DNA of 64,000 bases, from assembly GCF_010868145.1 (NCBI RefSeq), contig NZ_JAAGUY010000011.1:1-64000 (forward strand), written 5' to 3'. Position numbers and translations under genes: made by a program. Below, piece after piece: positions 1 through 8,899 of this stretch (position 1 is its first letter; every line of letters begins with the position of its first letter). The notes beneath the pieces were generated by a model. That model did no database searches and was not told the DNA's origin. It worked only from the letters and a program-made list of their open reading frames with translations. The DNA is from Nocardia cyriacigeorgica (lineage in GTDB: Bacteria; Actinomycetota; Actinomycetes; Mycobacteriales; Mycobacteriaceae).

Positions 1-355
1 GGGCGTCGTCGTCGATCGTCGCGTGTCGTAGGCGTACTTCGGCGAGGTCGGCGCGCACCGCGTCGAGGTCGACTTCCGCGGATTCGGTGGTGGCACCGTC
101 ATGGTCGGCGTCGGTGGCGACCAGCAGCACAGCGTGTGGGTCGACGACCGCGCCGGCGGCCACAACGTGGCGCAGCACGCGAAGAGGGCGCTCGGCGCGG
201 ACCACATGCTGCATCTTCATGGCTTCGAGGACCGCAACCTCGGCGCGCGCGGGTAGCACCGTGCCGGGCTCTGCCATGGTCACCACGGTTGCGCCCATCG
301 GCGAACGCACCACCCAGTCGTCTGCGCCGAGTTCGACGGAGTCCTGCTGCTGGTC
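1..355 (-). pseudogene. Biotinyl-domain carboxylase fragment (5' truncated)
   Basis: The minus strand encodes a biotin/lipoyl attachment domain. A WVVRSPMGATVV stretch is followed by the biotinylation motif EAMKM, with the target lysine codon at 215-217. The reading frame runs on past a linker to the left edge, as in actinobacterial acyl-CoA carboxylases where a carrier domain precedes a carboxyltransferase. No biotin-carboxylase sequence lies upstream: from about 360 rightward the same DNA encodes an MMPL transporter remnant on the other strand. The gene therefore looks cut at a rearrangement junction, although a carrier-first protein starting near the junction cannot be excluded. The rest lies outside the window. 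Confidence 0.6.
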
Positions 356-363
356 GTCGGCAG

Positions 364-1047
364 ACGGTGGTGGTGACCGACCTGTCGCAGGCCACCAGCC
401 CGGATGCCGCGCAAACCCTCATGGGCCGGATGCAGCAGGAACCCGGCGTCGCCGCCGTACAGCCAGCAGGCAGCGGAAACGGAATCATGCTGATCCAGGT
501 CATTCCGAAGACCGGGCCCGATGATCCCGCGACCAAAGATCTGGTGAACCGGCTGCGCGATGATCGCGACCGTATCGAAAGCGGTACCGGCGCAACGTAC
601 TTGGTCGGCGGCACCACGGCCGCCAATATCGACACCTCGGACCGGCTTGCCGACGCCCTGCCAGTCTTCCTGGCGGTCGTGGTCGGCTTGGCTCTGGTCT
701 TGCTGACGATCGCGTTCCGCACCGTATTGGTTCCGCTCTCGTCGATCGCGGGGTTCATCCTTTCGGTCTTCGCCGCGTGCGCCACCGTCGACAACCCGAT
801 CGTCAAACCGCTGGCGTTCACCCTCGCCGTCGGTGTACTGCTGGACGCCCTCATCGTGCGGCTGACGCCGATACCCGCGTTCATGGCACTCATCGGCAAT
901 CGCATCTGGTACCACCCGCGCTGGTTCGACCGATCTGTGCCCGACCTCGACGTCGAAGGCGCCGAACTAGAGCACCGGTTCGCCACGACGGCCGAAACCG
1001 ACGTCGTCGATAGTGCTGCACACGGATCCGACCAGGTCAGCCGGTAG
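364..1047 (+). pseudogene. MMPL/RND transporter remnant with internal deletion
   Basis: The translation matches the second half of MMPL-family lipid exporters: a periplasmic segment (TVVVTDLSQATS...), then two membrane helices (LPVFLAVVVGLALVLLTIAF; VLVPLSSIAGFILSVFAA), then the family's C-terminal tail (ALIVRLTPIPAFMAL...WFDRSVPDLDVEG). Intact proteins have further helices, including a GLAMDYEVFLVSRM-like segment, between SVFAA and the tail. Here the tail follows at about 787 with no frame break, so roughly 65-75 residues are missing. The N-terminal half is also absent, replaced by the carboxylase fragment on the opposite strand. Non-functional as a transporter, by inference. Confidence 0.7.
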
Positions 1048-1672
1048 CGATTCCCATGACGAGGTTGATCGTCGTCGCGAGGATGACGGTGCCGAACGCG
1101 TAGGAGAGCAGGTTGTGGCGCAGGGCGATGGCGCGGATCCGACGGTCGGAGACGTCGGTATCGGAGACCTGGTAGGTCATGCCGAGGTTGTAGCTGAAGT
1201 AGAAGAAATCGCGGTAGGCGGGTGGCTCATCGGAGTTGAAATCGATACCACCCTTGGGAGATTCGTAGAAGAGATAGGCGTAGCGCGCGGCGTACATGAG
1301 GTGCAGCGCGGCCCACGCCATGAAGACACCGCCGAGGGCGACGGCGGCGGCCGCCTTTCGTGCTCCGGTGTCGCCGAGGACAAGGATCACCACGATGCCG
1401 ATGAGTGCGCTCGATGCCGCGGTGACCACGGAAAGTTCTTCGACGACGGGCCGGAAGTCCTCGCGTCGCGCGTTCGCCTTCGTCTGGTCGGCGTCCATCG
1501 GCCACAGCACGAGCCACCCGATGATGACGAAGAGGGTGTCGGCCGCGGCGATGCCCGCGATCACCCCGAGCGGCCACTCGGTGAGCATGCCGACGGGCAC
1601 TCCGATCAGGAGGCCTGCGATGACCGAGCCGATGAGTCGACTGACGGCGGAATGCAGGAGCCGGGTAGTCAT
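1037..1672 (-). CDS. DUF1345 family integral membrane protein
   Basis: A 211-residue protein starting at ATG 1672. It has about five hydrophobic helices: two close together at the N-terminus, two in the middle ([40 protein letters not shown]) and one at the C-terminus ([21 protein letters not shown]). The stretch [21 protein letters not shown] near residues 150-170 is the hallmark of DUF1345 proteins, whose function is unknown. Its 3' end overlaps the convergent MMPL remnant by 11 nt. Confidence 0.85.
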   Translation of the reverse strand: MTTRLLHSAVSRLIGSVIAGLLIGVPVGMLTEWPLGVIAGIAAADTLFVIIGWLVLWPMDADQTKANARREDFRPVVEELSVVTAASSALIGIVVILVLGDTGARKAAAAVALGGVFMAWAALHLMYAARYAYLFYESPKGGIDFNSDEPPAYRDFFYFSYNLGMTYQVSDTDVSDRRIRAIALRHNLLSYAFGTVILATTINLVMGIATG

Positions 1673-1708
1673 GCACGCTCACTGTACTGATCGGTTGAGC
1701 GCGAGGTT

Positions 1709-1885
1709 TCAGTCCTCGTCCTGTGCGTCGGCAATGCGGTTGCGAGCCTGGGCGATCTCCAACGCCTTCTCGGCAGTCGCTTGATCGCGGTACGGCCCCA
1801 TCCGGTCACCGACCCAGCAGTCCTTACCCTGTTCCGCGCGATGGTGTTCGAGGCAGTAGTACCAGGCGTCGTTGTCGGAAGTCAT
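1709..1885 (-). CDS. Small conserved hypothetical protein (58 aa)
   Basis: ATG at 1885 opens a 58-residue acidic protein (MTSDNDAWYYCLEHHRAE...). It has a Trp/Tyr/Cys-rich start, a central CWVGDRMGPY segment and a charged helix (ATAEKALEIAQARN) at the end. This layout is common in short actinobacterial proteins of unknown role. I chose the internal ATG because the sequence upstream of it in frame is low-complexity and unlike the rest. No function assigned. Confidence 0.6.
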   Translation of the reverse strand: MTSDNDAWYYCLEHHRAEQGKDCWVGDRMGPYRDQATAEKALEIAQARNRIADAQDED

Positions 1886-2503
1886 GGCGTTAGTATGCGC
1901 GAATTCGCATACCGGTTGAGCTCTTGCGGGCGGCGTGGCGAGGGGTTCATGAAGAACTCGAAGGTCGAGGTCGAGTGCTCCACGGGGCCACCACTCAGCG
2001 GATGGCAATTTTACAGCTATCAATTCCCGATCGGTGCGATTGCGACAGGCTCCGAGGGGGTGGCGCGTGCGCCAGCCCTCTCGGTGTGGCGCAATCAGGC
2101 TTATCTGACCTGGTGACTCGCATTTCTCTCGAGTTGTCGATCGCGTAAACGGATGGCCGGGCCATCGCGTCGCAGCGCTGGATCGTGTGCCGGAATTGCG
2201 ATTGCGCGCACAGCATGTCGAGCTGTCCGCTATTCTCTAGCGAACGCAAGTCGAAGTAGTGCCGCGGCACCCGGACCCGGGGACCGCTTGGGCTCGGCGG
2301 ACCGGTGGACCCCAGTATGCCATCGTCCGCGCCTGCCGACCTGTTCGTGAGTTTCTCGACGACAACGCTCGGACGTGCGCTCATCGTCCTTGCGGGAGAG
2401 GGCGTTACGACATGCCGACCTCAGCTACACACAGTTCCCATGGTGCGCGCGGACTGGCAGGCGGTGATCAGTGGGCGAGCTAGGACCGCTCGACCGCTCC
2501 GCC
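1886..2503. other. Intergenic stretch without a recognisable gene
   Basis: About 620 bases upstream of two weak or small genes. Open frames on both strands have no recognisable domain and skewed composition. I see no tRNA, strong palindrome or repeat here. Confidence 0.5.
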
Positions 2504-2956
2504 ATGTCCGACACGACCGACCGGCTCACCGACCCCACCTACGAACGTTGCCATGAGGCGCCGGTCTACCTCACCGTCCCGCACGCCCGCGGCATTGTCG
2601 GCATTCACGAACGCATCGGATGCAGCTTCGATACGTGTATCCGCTTGCGTGCGGCCCGCTTGCACTTGGCGATGGCCGAGGAGCCCGAGACGCAGAGTTG
2701 GGTGCAGTGGTCGGACGGCTCATGGGCGCCGGTATACGCCGACGGTTGGACGGGCGATCCCGTCACGTTCGCCGGAATGCTCGGCGCCGCTGTCCGTGAC
2801 GCACACTCAATGGGTGAGCGCGATCTTGACGATCACGACGGCCGCGGCGCCCACCGCCAGCAGGACCGCGCCGTAGACGGACCCCCGGGTCGGACGCTCA
2901 TTGTTGAGTCGAGCGATGACGAACACGATGCCCCCGATCCGGAACAGAACAGCTAG
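2504..2956 (+). CDS. Hypothetical protein, uncertain
   Basis: ATG 2504 opens a 150-codon frame (MSDTTDRLTDPTYERCHE...). The first about 100 residues look protein-like, with a Trp-rich segment (QSWVQWSDGSWAPVYADGWTGDP). The last third is antisense to the membrane protein gene at 2807-3346 and has low-complexity composition. It may be a real gene that lost its true 3' end, or a chance frame. No family recognised. Confidence 0.3.
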   Translation: MSDTTDRLTDPTYERCHEAPVYLTVPHARGIVGIHERIGCSFDTCIRLRAARLHLAMAEEPETQSWVQWSDGSWAPVYADGWTGDPVTFAGMLGAAVRDAHSMGERDLDDHDGRGAHRQQDRAVDGPPGRTLIVESSDDEHDAPDPEQNS

Positions 2957-3346
2957 CTCCGCAATGATCTGCGCGGTCCTCGGCTCCAACCAGCCCATCC
3001 ATCCAGTCGCGAGAATGACGCACGGAAGTACCGCCGAGCTGAGAATCGGGACCGAGTTGCGTAGTTCGTGAACCTTCTCGGACGTGGTCAGCGCACCATG
3101 CCGACGAACACTTCGACCGACTGCTTCGGCGAAGGCATGCGCGACGAAGGTGGATCCGCTCGCGCCGAGGACCACCAGGATCCCCACGTACTTGTCCGCC
3201 GTGACGACCGGCACCAGCGCCGCGAGCACCAGCACGTTGCCATAGATGTAGGCGCTGATGCGGCTGGCCGCATTGTCGCGGTCCAGCGGCATCCTGCGAG
3301 AGAACAACGGGCCGTGAAGAAGCGACTCAGGGCCGGTCTCCGTCAT
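2807..3346 (-). CDS. Hypothetical multi-pass membrane protein
   Basis: A 179-residue protein with about five predicted helices (ISAYIYGNVLVLAALVPVVT; YVGILVVLGASGSTFVAHAFA; VPILSSAVLPCVILATGWMGW; a stretch around IIAELAVLFRIGGIVFVI; VYGAVLLAVGAAAVVIVKIAL). Its ATG overlaps the stop of the upstream amphi-Trp gene as ATGA, so the two are probably translationally coupled. I recognise no family. The arrangement suggests an envelope role, but that is inference. Confidence 0.65.
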   Translation of the reverse strand: MTETGPESLLHGPLFSRRMPLDRDNAASRISAYIYGNVLVLAALVPVVTADKYVGILVVLGASGSTFVAHAFAEAVGRSVRRHGALTTSEKVHELRNSVPILSSAVLPCVILATGWMGWLEPRTAQIIAELAVLFRIGGIVFVIARLNNERPTRGSVYGAVLLAVGAAAVVIVKIALTH

Positions 3347-3660
3347 TTCGCGGGGGTCTTGCGCGGGCGAGCCCGCCGTGCGGGTCTGGCTCGAACCGCG
3401 GTTTTGGACTCCGTAGAGGTTGTGCTGCCAGAAGTATCGTCGCGCCAGCTGATCTCGATCTCGATCTCGGTTTCATCACCGTCGACCTCGATCTCGAGCT
3501 CCCAACGCACCTGGTCGGCGACCTCGATCGAGAGCGACTCACCCTCCGAGCCGAGTTCGACCTCCGAGCCGCCCGCGAGGGCCTGCCCGAGTGCGATGAG
3601 CCGCTGCGACACTTCGTCACGAGAGAGTGCGGACTTCTTCTTCAGCTCCAACTTGGGCAC
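3343..3660 (-). CDS. Amphi-Trp domain-containing protein
   Basis: A 105-residue protein. Residues 1-75 match the amphi-Trp domain: LELKKKSALSRDEVSQRLIALGQAL, then a strand pattern with alternating acidic and hydrophobic residues (WELEIEVDGDETEIEIEISW). The remaining about 30 residues are a basic Arg/Pro/Lys tail (RARPARRARPRKTPAK) that could bind nucleic acid or membrane. The family's molecular function is unknown. It is first in a two-gene unit with the membrane protein that starts inside its stop codon. Confidence 0.8.
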   Translation of the reverse strand: MPKLELKKKSALSRDEVSQRLIALGQALAGGSEVELGSEGESLSIEVADQVRWELEIEVDGDETEIEIEISWRDDTSGSTTSTESKTAVRARPARRARPRKTPAK

Positions 3661-3708
3661 GACGACTCCTGACCTAGGTGGTTCATCGCGGCTGTTGCGA
3701 TATCGACG

Positions 3709-4089
3709 TCAGCTCAGCGCTTTCGCCTTGAGGGTGTCGAACTCGGCCTGGGTGATGGTGCCCGCGTCGAGCATGGCCTTCGCGTCGGCGATCTGATCGG
3801 CGGCGGACTTCCCGGCCACCTGCTTGATGTACCGGTCGGTCGCCTCCTTGGCCTCGGCCTGTGCTTGCATCGTCCGTTCGGCCATGCCCCGGCCTCTGGC
3901 GATGATGTAGATGAACACCGAGATATAGGGCAGCACGATCAAGAAGATGATCCATAGGGTTTTGACGATTCCGGACATGCTGCGGTCACGGAAGAGGTCG
4001 GCGATGACGTGGAACAAGAGGATCAGGTAGGCGACGAACGCGAAAATGATCAGCGTGTACCACAGCAGTTCCCAGAACGAATCCAACAT
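3709..4089 (-). CDS. PLDc_N / SHOCT domain membrane protein
   Basis: ATG 4089 gives 126 residues. Two helices with a short charged turn (LLWYTLIIFAFVAYLILLFHVIADLF; IVKTLWIIFLIVLPYISVFIYIIARG) form a phospholipase-D-nuclease-N-terminal-type membrane module. After a charged linker comes a C-terminal SHOCT motif (IADAKAMLDAGTITQAEFDTLKAKAL). Such short proteins are widespread in actinobacteria and may help membrane proteins oligomerise. Specific role unknown. In-frame sequence upstream of 4089 is not membrane-like. Confidence 0.8.
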   Translation of the reverse strand: MLDSFWELLWYTLIIFAFVAYLILLFHVIADLFRDRSMSGIVKTLWIIFLIVLPYISVFIYIIARGRGMAERTMQAQAEAKEATDRYIKQVAGKSAADQIADAKAMLDAGTITQAEFDTLKAKALS

Positions 4090-4489
4090 GGGGTGACCAT
4101 CCTTCGATGCGGCATTCCAGCATGTGGGTGCGTCGGCTCGACCAGGGCGAACGTGCATGCCGACCCGGTCTACCTCCGCTGTGTCGAGTCTAGGATTTTC
4201 GGGTGGGTTCGAGGCTCACCCGCTAGGGGTGAGAATGAGCCCGGGTCGTTGCCGGAGAACGCCGACATCCGGCGTTTCCGGCGTCGAATCGACCTGAATT
4301 CACCCAACGTCGATATCAACCTGTGACCATGAGCGGAGCCGTTGTCGTTTCGTGTGTTGATCTGTCTCGGTTGCGGGACAGACGATGGACGAGCGCCGAT
4401 TCGTCGCACACTGCCGTCCGGCGAATCGTCCGCCTCTGGTACGAGGCCGAGGCGACGCGGGTACGCGCCCAGGAGGTGGCCGTGATGTC
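4090..4489. promoter_or_regulatory. Intergenic region with two inverted repeats
   Basis: The 400 bases between the divergent SHOCT and MFS genes hold no plausible gene. Two short inverted repeats stand out: CTCACCC/GGGTGAG around 4215-4233 (5-nt spacer) and AACGCCG/CGGCGTT around 4258-4276 (5-nt spacer). Either could be a regulator site or a transcript hairpin. An AGGAGG at 4471-4476 precedes the MFS start. Confidence 0.35.
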
Positions 4490-6106
4490 ATGGTTCGGCC
4501 GATGACCGAGGGGCCGACGACCAGTGATCGCCCCGAGCAGGTGGCGGGCCCGCAACGTGTGCTCGCGCTGCTGCTGGCGATGGCGATGTTCGTGCTCGTC
4601 GTCGACACATCGCTGATGAATGTGTCCATCTCGTCGGTGGTTCGCGATCTCGACACGACCGTGAGCGGCGTCCAGGCGGCGATTGCGCTCGAGGCGCTGG
4701 TATCGGCCGCGTTCATCCTGATCGGTGGCAGGGTCGGGGAACTCATCGGCCGCAAACGCGCCTATGTGCTCGGTTTGCTCGGCTATGCGATCGGGGCGTC
4801 CGCGATGGCGGTTGCGCAGAGCCTGACCGCGATCATCATCTTCTGGGCTGTGCTCGGCGGGATCGGCGCATCGCTGTTGCTACCCGCTATGCAGTCCCTC
4901 ATCCACGGCAACTTCGAGGGAGTGGCGCGGCAGAAGGTCTACGCCATGGTCGGAGCGGCCGCTGCGATCGCCGCTGCCGTGGGACCACTGCTCGGAGGTT
5001 TCATCACCACGTATCTTTCCTGGCGTGTCGGCTTCGTCCTCGAGGTCGTCGTCATCGCGATCGTGCTCTCCGGTATCCGGCTCGTGCGCGAGGTGCCCTA
5101 CACCGGTCCCCGAGGCGTCGACGCGGTAGGCGCGATCCTGTCCGTTCTCGGCATGGGTGGGATCGTGCTCGGCATCCTGGTGTGGCAGGAAGGTGGCGAA
5201 TCGGTCGGTGTACTCATGGCGAGCGGGGCGCTTGCGTTGGCGGGCCTCGCCTATTGGCTCGTGAAACGCAAACGCGCGGGCAAATCGAGCCTGCTGGACC
5301 CCGATCTGTTCCGCTCGAAGACCTTCAGGCTCGGTATCTCCGGGCAGATGCTTCAGCAGATCGCGCTCGGCGGCATCATGATCGCGCTGCCGATCTACTT
5401 GCAGATGGTGCTCGAGTACAACGCGATGCAGGCCGGGCTCTCCCTCGCCCCGCTCTCGCTGAGCATGTTCGCGGTGGCGGTGCTGGCGGGTAGGAAGGCA
5501 GGAGATCGACGCCCGGGCATCATCATCCGCGTGGGGTTCGCGCTATTGACGATGGGGGCTGTGGCGCTGATCCCGATCGTGCCCCTGGCACAGTTCGGCT
5601 GGGGCCTGGTGATCCCACTCGTGGTCGCGGGATCAGGGTTGGGGCTGTTGGTCTCGCAACTCAACAACTACACGCTGGCGCCGATCGAGGAGGATCGGAT
5701 CAGCGAAGCCGCGGGCGTGAATTCGGCGGCGGGGTCATTCGGATTGTCGTTCGGGCTGGCGTTCGCCGGCGCCATCATGCTGGCAACGTTGTCCATCACC
5801 TTCACCGCCATGGCGCAATCGAGCACCGTGCTCCCGCCCGCCGAGCAGCAGCAGGTGGCACAGGTACTCGAGGAGGACGCCGAAGTGATGACCAACACCC
5901 ACCTCGAACAGCTCCTCGTCGACCAGCCCGCCGAGATCAAGGACGAGATCATCCGCATCAACACCGACGCGCGCCCGCTCGCCCTCCAGGTAGCACTGCT
6001 CGTTCCCCTGGTCGCCGGACTCATCGGCGTCGCCATTTCCTTCCGCATGGCGCACGCGTCGGCATCCGCCCGACAGAGACCCGACGAAGGACGAGATCTG
6101 CCCTGA
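4490..6106 (+). CDS. MFS transporter, DHA2 (14-helix) drug-exporter type
   Basis: A 538-residue protein with about 14 hydrophobic helices. Early in the sequence is the DHA2-type VVDTSLMNVSISSVVRDL segment, followed by GGRVGELIGRKRAYVLGL, matching the loop motif between helices 2 and 3. The length fits proton-coupled exporters of lipophilic drugs and dyes (EmrB/QacA type). I chose ATG 4490 because AGGAGG lies upstream and the sequence before it is not protein-like; ATG 4502 is an alternative. It stands alone, transcribed away from the SHOCT gene. The long soluble stretch between the last two helices is typical of the group. Substrate unknown. Confidence 0.85.
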   Translation: MVRPMTEGPTTSDRPEQVAGPQRVLALLLAMAMFVLVVDTSLMNVSISSVVRDLDTTVSGVQAAIALEALVSAAFILIGGRVGELIGRKRAYVLGLLGYAIGASAMAVAQSLTAIIIFWAVLGGIGASLLLPAMQSLIHGNFEGVARQKVYAMVGAAAAIAAAVGPLLGGFITTYLSWRVGFVLEVVVIAIVLSGIRLVREVPYTGPRGVDAVGAILSVLGMGGIVLGILVWQEGGESVGVLMASGALALAGLAYWLVKRKRAGKSSLLDPDLFRSKTFRLGISGQMLQQIALGGIMIALPIYLQMVLEYNAMQAGLSLAPLSLSMFAVAVLAGRKAGDRRPGIIIRVGFALLTMGAVALIPIVPLAQFGWGLVIPLVVAGSGLGLLVSQLNNYTLAPIEEDRISEAAGVNSAAGSFGLSFGLAFAGAIMLATLSITFTAMAQSSTVLPPAEQQQVAQVLEEDAEVMTNTHLEQLLVDQPAEIKDEIIRINTDARPLALQVALLVPLVAGLIGVAISFRMAHASASARQRPDEGRDLP

Positions 6107-6257
6107 CGCGCTGACACTCGCGGCCGCGGAAGTCTGCGCATCATCGATGTTCGAAGGTCGTCTCCCGTCCACCGGGACAGAGCCGACGCGACCTCCGGAC
6201 GAACCGGTTCAGTAGCAGGATCTAGGCCGCGCTTTCGGGTGCGGTGTCCGGCGGCGG

Positions 6258-7127
6258 ATGGAGTGGACTGTGGGTTCGGAACGGATTGTTGTGGTCACCG
6301 GCGCGAGTCGCGGGGCGGGGAAGGGTATCGCGTTGGCGCTGGGGGAAACCGGTGCCACGGTGTACGTCACCGGTAGGACGCGGACCGAGGGTGACGCACC
6401 GTTACCGGGCACAGTGTTCGCGACGGCCGACGAGATCTCCAGGCGCGGTGGGCGTGGCGTCCCGGTGGTGCTCGACCACAGTGACGACGCGCAGGTCGAG
6501 GGCTTCTTCGCCCGGCTGGGAGAGGAGCACGGACGCCTGGACATCTTGGTCAACAATGCTCTGACAGTGCCCGACGGTTTGACCGACAAGGGCCCGTTCT
6601 GGGAGAAGCCGCTGACGTTGCTCGACCTGCTGGATGTCGGCATGCGCTCGAGTTACGTCTCCAGCTATTACGCGGCGCCGCTGCTGGTGGCCAACGGTTC
6701 GGGGCTGGTGGTGAACACGTCGTCATTCGGCGGCACCTGCTATATGCACGGCCCCGCCTACGGCGCGGGCAAGGCCGCGGTGGACAAGATGGCCCACGAT
6801 ATGGCCGTCGACTTCCGCCCGCACAACGTCGCTGTCCTCTCGATCTGGATGGGTCTGCTCAAAACCGAGCGCACGCTCGCCGGATTCGCGGCGAACCCGG
6901 GCGCCTACGAGGGTTTGGCCGCGACCGCCGAGTCGCCGGAGTTCACTGGCCGCGTCATCGATACGCTCGCTCGCGACCCCGAGGTGATGAAGCGCAGCGG
7001 GCAGGTGCTCGTCGGCGCGGAGATCGCGCAGGAACTCGGCGTGCAGGACACCGAAGGGCAACGTCCGCCATCGCATCGTCCGTTCCTCGGCGATCCGCCG
7101 GTGTTCTCCGATGCGGTCATCGACTGA
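6258..7127 (+). CDS. Short-chain dehydrogenase/reductase (DHRS1-like)
   Basis: A 289-residue SDR. The cofactor motif TGASRGAGKGIA is at residues 14-25, NNA follows LDILV, a Ser in NTSSFGG and YGAGK make the catalytic set. The insert between the first and second strands (GRTRTEGDAPLPGTVFATADEISRRGG) and the WMG segment after the active site resemble DHRS1-type SDRs. It probably oxidises or reduces a hydroxyl/keto group with NAD(P). The gene precedes an LLM oxidoreductase by 33 nt and a thioesterase, suggesting one lipid- or acyl-CoA-related operon. A GTG at 6270 is an alternative start. Confidence 0.85.
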   Translation: MEWTVGSERIVVVTGASRGAGKGIALALGETGATVYVTGRTRTEGDAPLPGTVFATADEISRRGGRGVPVVLDHSDDAQVEGFFARLGEEHGRLDILVNNALTVPDGLTDKGPFWEKPLTLLDLLDVGMRSSYVSSYYAAPLLVANGSGLVVNTSSFGGTCYMHGPAYGAGKAAVDKMAHDMAVDFRPHNVAVLSIWMGLLKTERTLAGFAANPGAYEGLAATAESPEFTGRVIDTLARDPEVMKRSGQVLVGAEIAQELGVQDTEGQRPPSHRPFLGDPPVFSDAVID

Positions 7128-7160
7128 TCCAGGCACCCCTCGACTTCCGGTAGGAGCATC

Positions 7161-8024
7161 ATGAAGTTCGGTTTGTCGTTGTTCACCAGTGACCGCGGGA
7201 TCTCGCCGGCCGACGCCGCGAAATCGGCGGAGGACAACGGTTTCGATACCTTCTACGTTCCCGAGCACACCCATATTCCGGTGGCCCGAACCTCCGATCA
7301 CCCGGCCACCGGCGACGAGACGCTGCCTGACGACCGCTACATGCGCACACTCGACCCGTGGGTAGCGCTCGGCGCGGCGGCCGCCGTCACCACTCGGATC
7401 GGGCTCGGCACCTCGGTCGCGCTTCCCCTCGAGCACGACCCCATCGCCCTCGCGAAAACGATTGCGACGCTGGACCATATGTCCGGCGGCCGAGTCGTCT
7501 TCGGCGTCGGCTACGGCTGGAACCTCGAAGAGCTCGCCGATCACGGTGTGCCACCGAACAAGAGGCGCACCGTCCTGCGTGAGTATCTCGAAGCGATGGG
7601 CGCGTTGTGGACCGAGGACGAGGCAGCTTACGAGGGTGAGTACGTGCGGTTCGGGCCGAGCTGGGCGTGGCCGAAGCCGGTGCAGCAGCCACGTCCGCCG
7701 ATTCTGGTCGGTGCAGGCGGAACCGAGAAGACCTTCGCCTGGATCGTGCGCTCGGCCGACGGCTGGATCACTACACCCATCGAGCAGAACATCGACTCGG
7801 GCGTGCGCCAACTGGAGAAGATGTGGCGTGATGCAGGCCGAACCGGCGACCCGCGGGTGGTCGTCCTCGCCGACGAACCCGACCGCGAGAAGCTGAATCA
7901 CTGGCGCGATATCGGCGTGGCGGAAGTGGTGTTCTCGCTGCCCGACGCCGACACCGCCGAGGTCAAGGCGTTCATCGCCCGGCTCGCCGAGCAACTCGAG
8001 GGGGTCGCCGGTGGCGCCGAGTAA
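7161..8024 (+). CDS. LLM-class F420-dependent oxidoreductase
   Basis: A 287-residue luciferase-like monooxygenase fold protein (MKFGLSLFTSDRGISPADAAKSAEDNGFDTFYVPEHTHIP). Internal signatures TRIGLGTSVALPLEHDPIALAKTIATLDHMSGGRVVFGVGYGWNLEEL and PILVGAGG are typical of the TIGR03619-type actinobacterial branch, which usually uses coenzyme F420 rather than FMN. TAGGAG precedes the ATG. Its last 14 nt overlap the thioesterase start. Substrate unknown. Confidence 0.85.
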   Translation: MKFGLSLFTSDRGISPADAAKSAEDNGFDTFYVPEHTHIPVARTSDHPATGDETLPDDRYMRTLDPWVALGAAAAVTTRIGLGTSVALPLEHDPIALAKTIATLDHMSGGRVVFGVGYGWNLEELADHGVPPNKRRTVLREYLEAMGALWTEDEAAYEGEYVRFGPSWAWPKPVQQPRPPILVGAGGTEKTFAWIVRSADGWITTPIEQNIDSGVRQLEKMWRDAGRTGDPRVVVLADEPDREKLNHWRDIGVAEVVFSLPDADTAEVKAFIARLAEQLEGVAGGAE

Positions 8025-8454
8025 TAGCAGCCTGAGTTTTCAGATCGCCTACGGCGACTGTGACGCCGCTGGGATCGTGTACTTCGCGACGTATTTTCGG
8101 TGGATGGAGCGGGCATACACGTCGTGGTTGTTCGCCAATGGCATACGTGGGGGAGAGCAGTCGGAGGATTTGGGTGGGTTGGCTGTCGGTGTGAGCACCG
8201 GGGCGGACTATCTGCGGATGGTGCGGGTGTTCGACATGCTGGAACTTCAAGTGGTGCTCGACCGCATCGGCACCAGCTCCTACACCTTGGGCTACGAATT
8301 CACCCGCGGCGACGAACTCGTCACCCGAGGCCATATCGTCTATGCGTTCCGCGACCACGAGTTCGGGAAACAGCCACTGCCCCAGCGGCTTATAGAGCTT
8401 CTGCGGACCCTCCCCGAGTCGCGGCTCGAGTCTCGACGCCAACCTGTCCGATAG
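8011..8454 (+). CDS. Acyl-CoA thioesterase, 4-hydroxybenzoyl-CoA/YbgC type
   Basis: A 147-residue hotdog-fold protein. The segment YGDCDAAGIVYFATYFRWMERAY carries the catalytic Asp in the family's D-x-x-G-I-V-Y-x-x-x-Y-x-x-W pattern. It starts at GTG 8011 inside the 3' end of the LLM gene, so the two are likely co-translated. It would hydrolyse an acyl- or aroyl-CoA thioester in the cytoplasm. The third gene of the SDR-LLM-thioesterase run. Confidence 0.85.
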   Translation: MAPSNSSLSFQIAYGDCDAAGIVYFATYFRWMERAYTSWLFANGIRGGEQSEDLGGLAVGVSTGADYLRMVRVFDMLELQVVLDRIGTSSYTLGYEFTRGDELVTRGHIVYAFRDHEFGKQPLPQRLIELLRTLPESRLESRRQPVR

Positions 8455-8512
8455 CCCGGCTCCGAGGAGGTGTCGGGATGGATCTTGTCGCCGGCCGTCG
8501 AGCGACCCGCGC

Positions 8513-8899
8513 TCAGCTCGGAGTGGCGATCTGGATCAAGTTCCCGCAGGTGTCGTCGAACACCGCGGTGGTGACCGGACCCGCATCCAGCGGCTGCTGG
8601 GTGAACGTCACCCCCAGGGAGCTGAGGCGCTCGTACTCTGCCTTGACGTCCGGGACCTGGAACGAGGTGGCAGGGATGCCGTCGGCGACGAGGCCTTCCT
8701 TGTACGGCTCGACCACGGGGTGGCCGCTCGGCTCGAGGAGGAGTTCGGTGCCTTCGGGGTCCTCGGGGGAGACGACCGTCAACCAGCGGGCTTCGCCGAG
8801 GTCGACGTCGTGCTTCTTGATGAAGCCGAGGACATCGGTGTAGAAGTCGAGTGCTTTCTGCTGGTCGTCGACAAACACGCTGGTGATGTAGATCTTCAC
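8513..8899 (-). CDS. VOC (glyoxalase/bleomycin-resistance fold) protein
   Basis: About 128 residues: VKIYITSVFVDDQQKALDFYTDVLGFIKKHDVDLGEARWLTV, then GTELLLEPSGHP, and FDDTCGNLIQIATP at the end, a standard two-module VOC protein. GTG 8899 is chosen because AAAGGA sits 8 nt upstream and the GTG overlaps the ArsR stop (GTGA), so translation is probably coupled. The reaction cannot be told from sequence; many ArsR-linked VOC proteins handle reactive electrophiles or metals. Confidence 0.85.
   Translation of the reverse strand: MKIYITSVFVDDQQKALDFYTDVLGFIKKHDVDLGEARWLTVVSPEDPEGTELLLEPSGHPVVEPYKEGLVADGIPATSFQVPDVKAEYERLSSLGVTFTQQPLDAGPVTTAVFDDTCGNLIQIATPS

Noticed and set aside
99..986. Long minus-strand open frame across the MMPL remnant
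   Set aside because: Arg/Ser-rich translation with no domain; it is the shadow of the MMPL and carboxylase remnants in a GC-rich genome.
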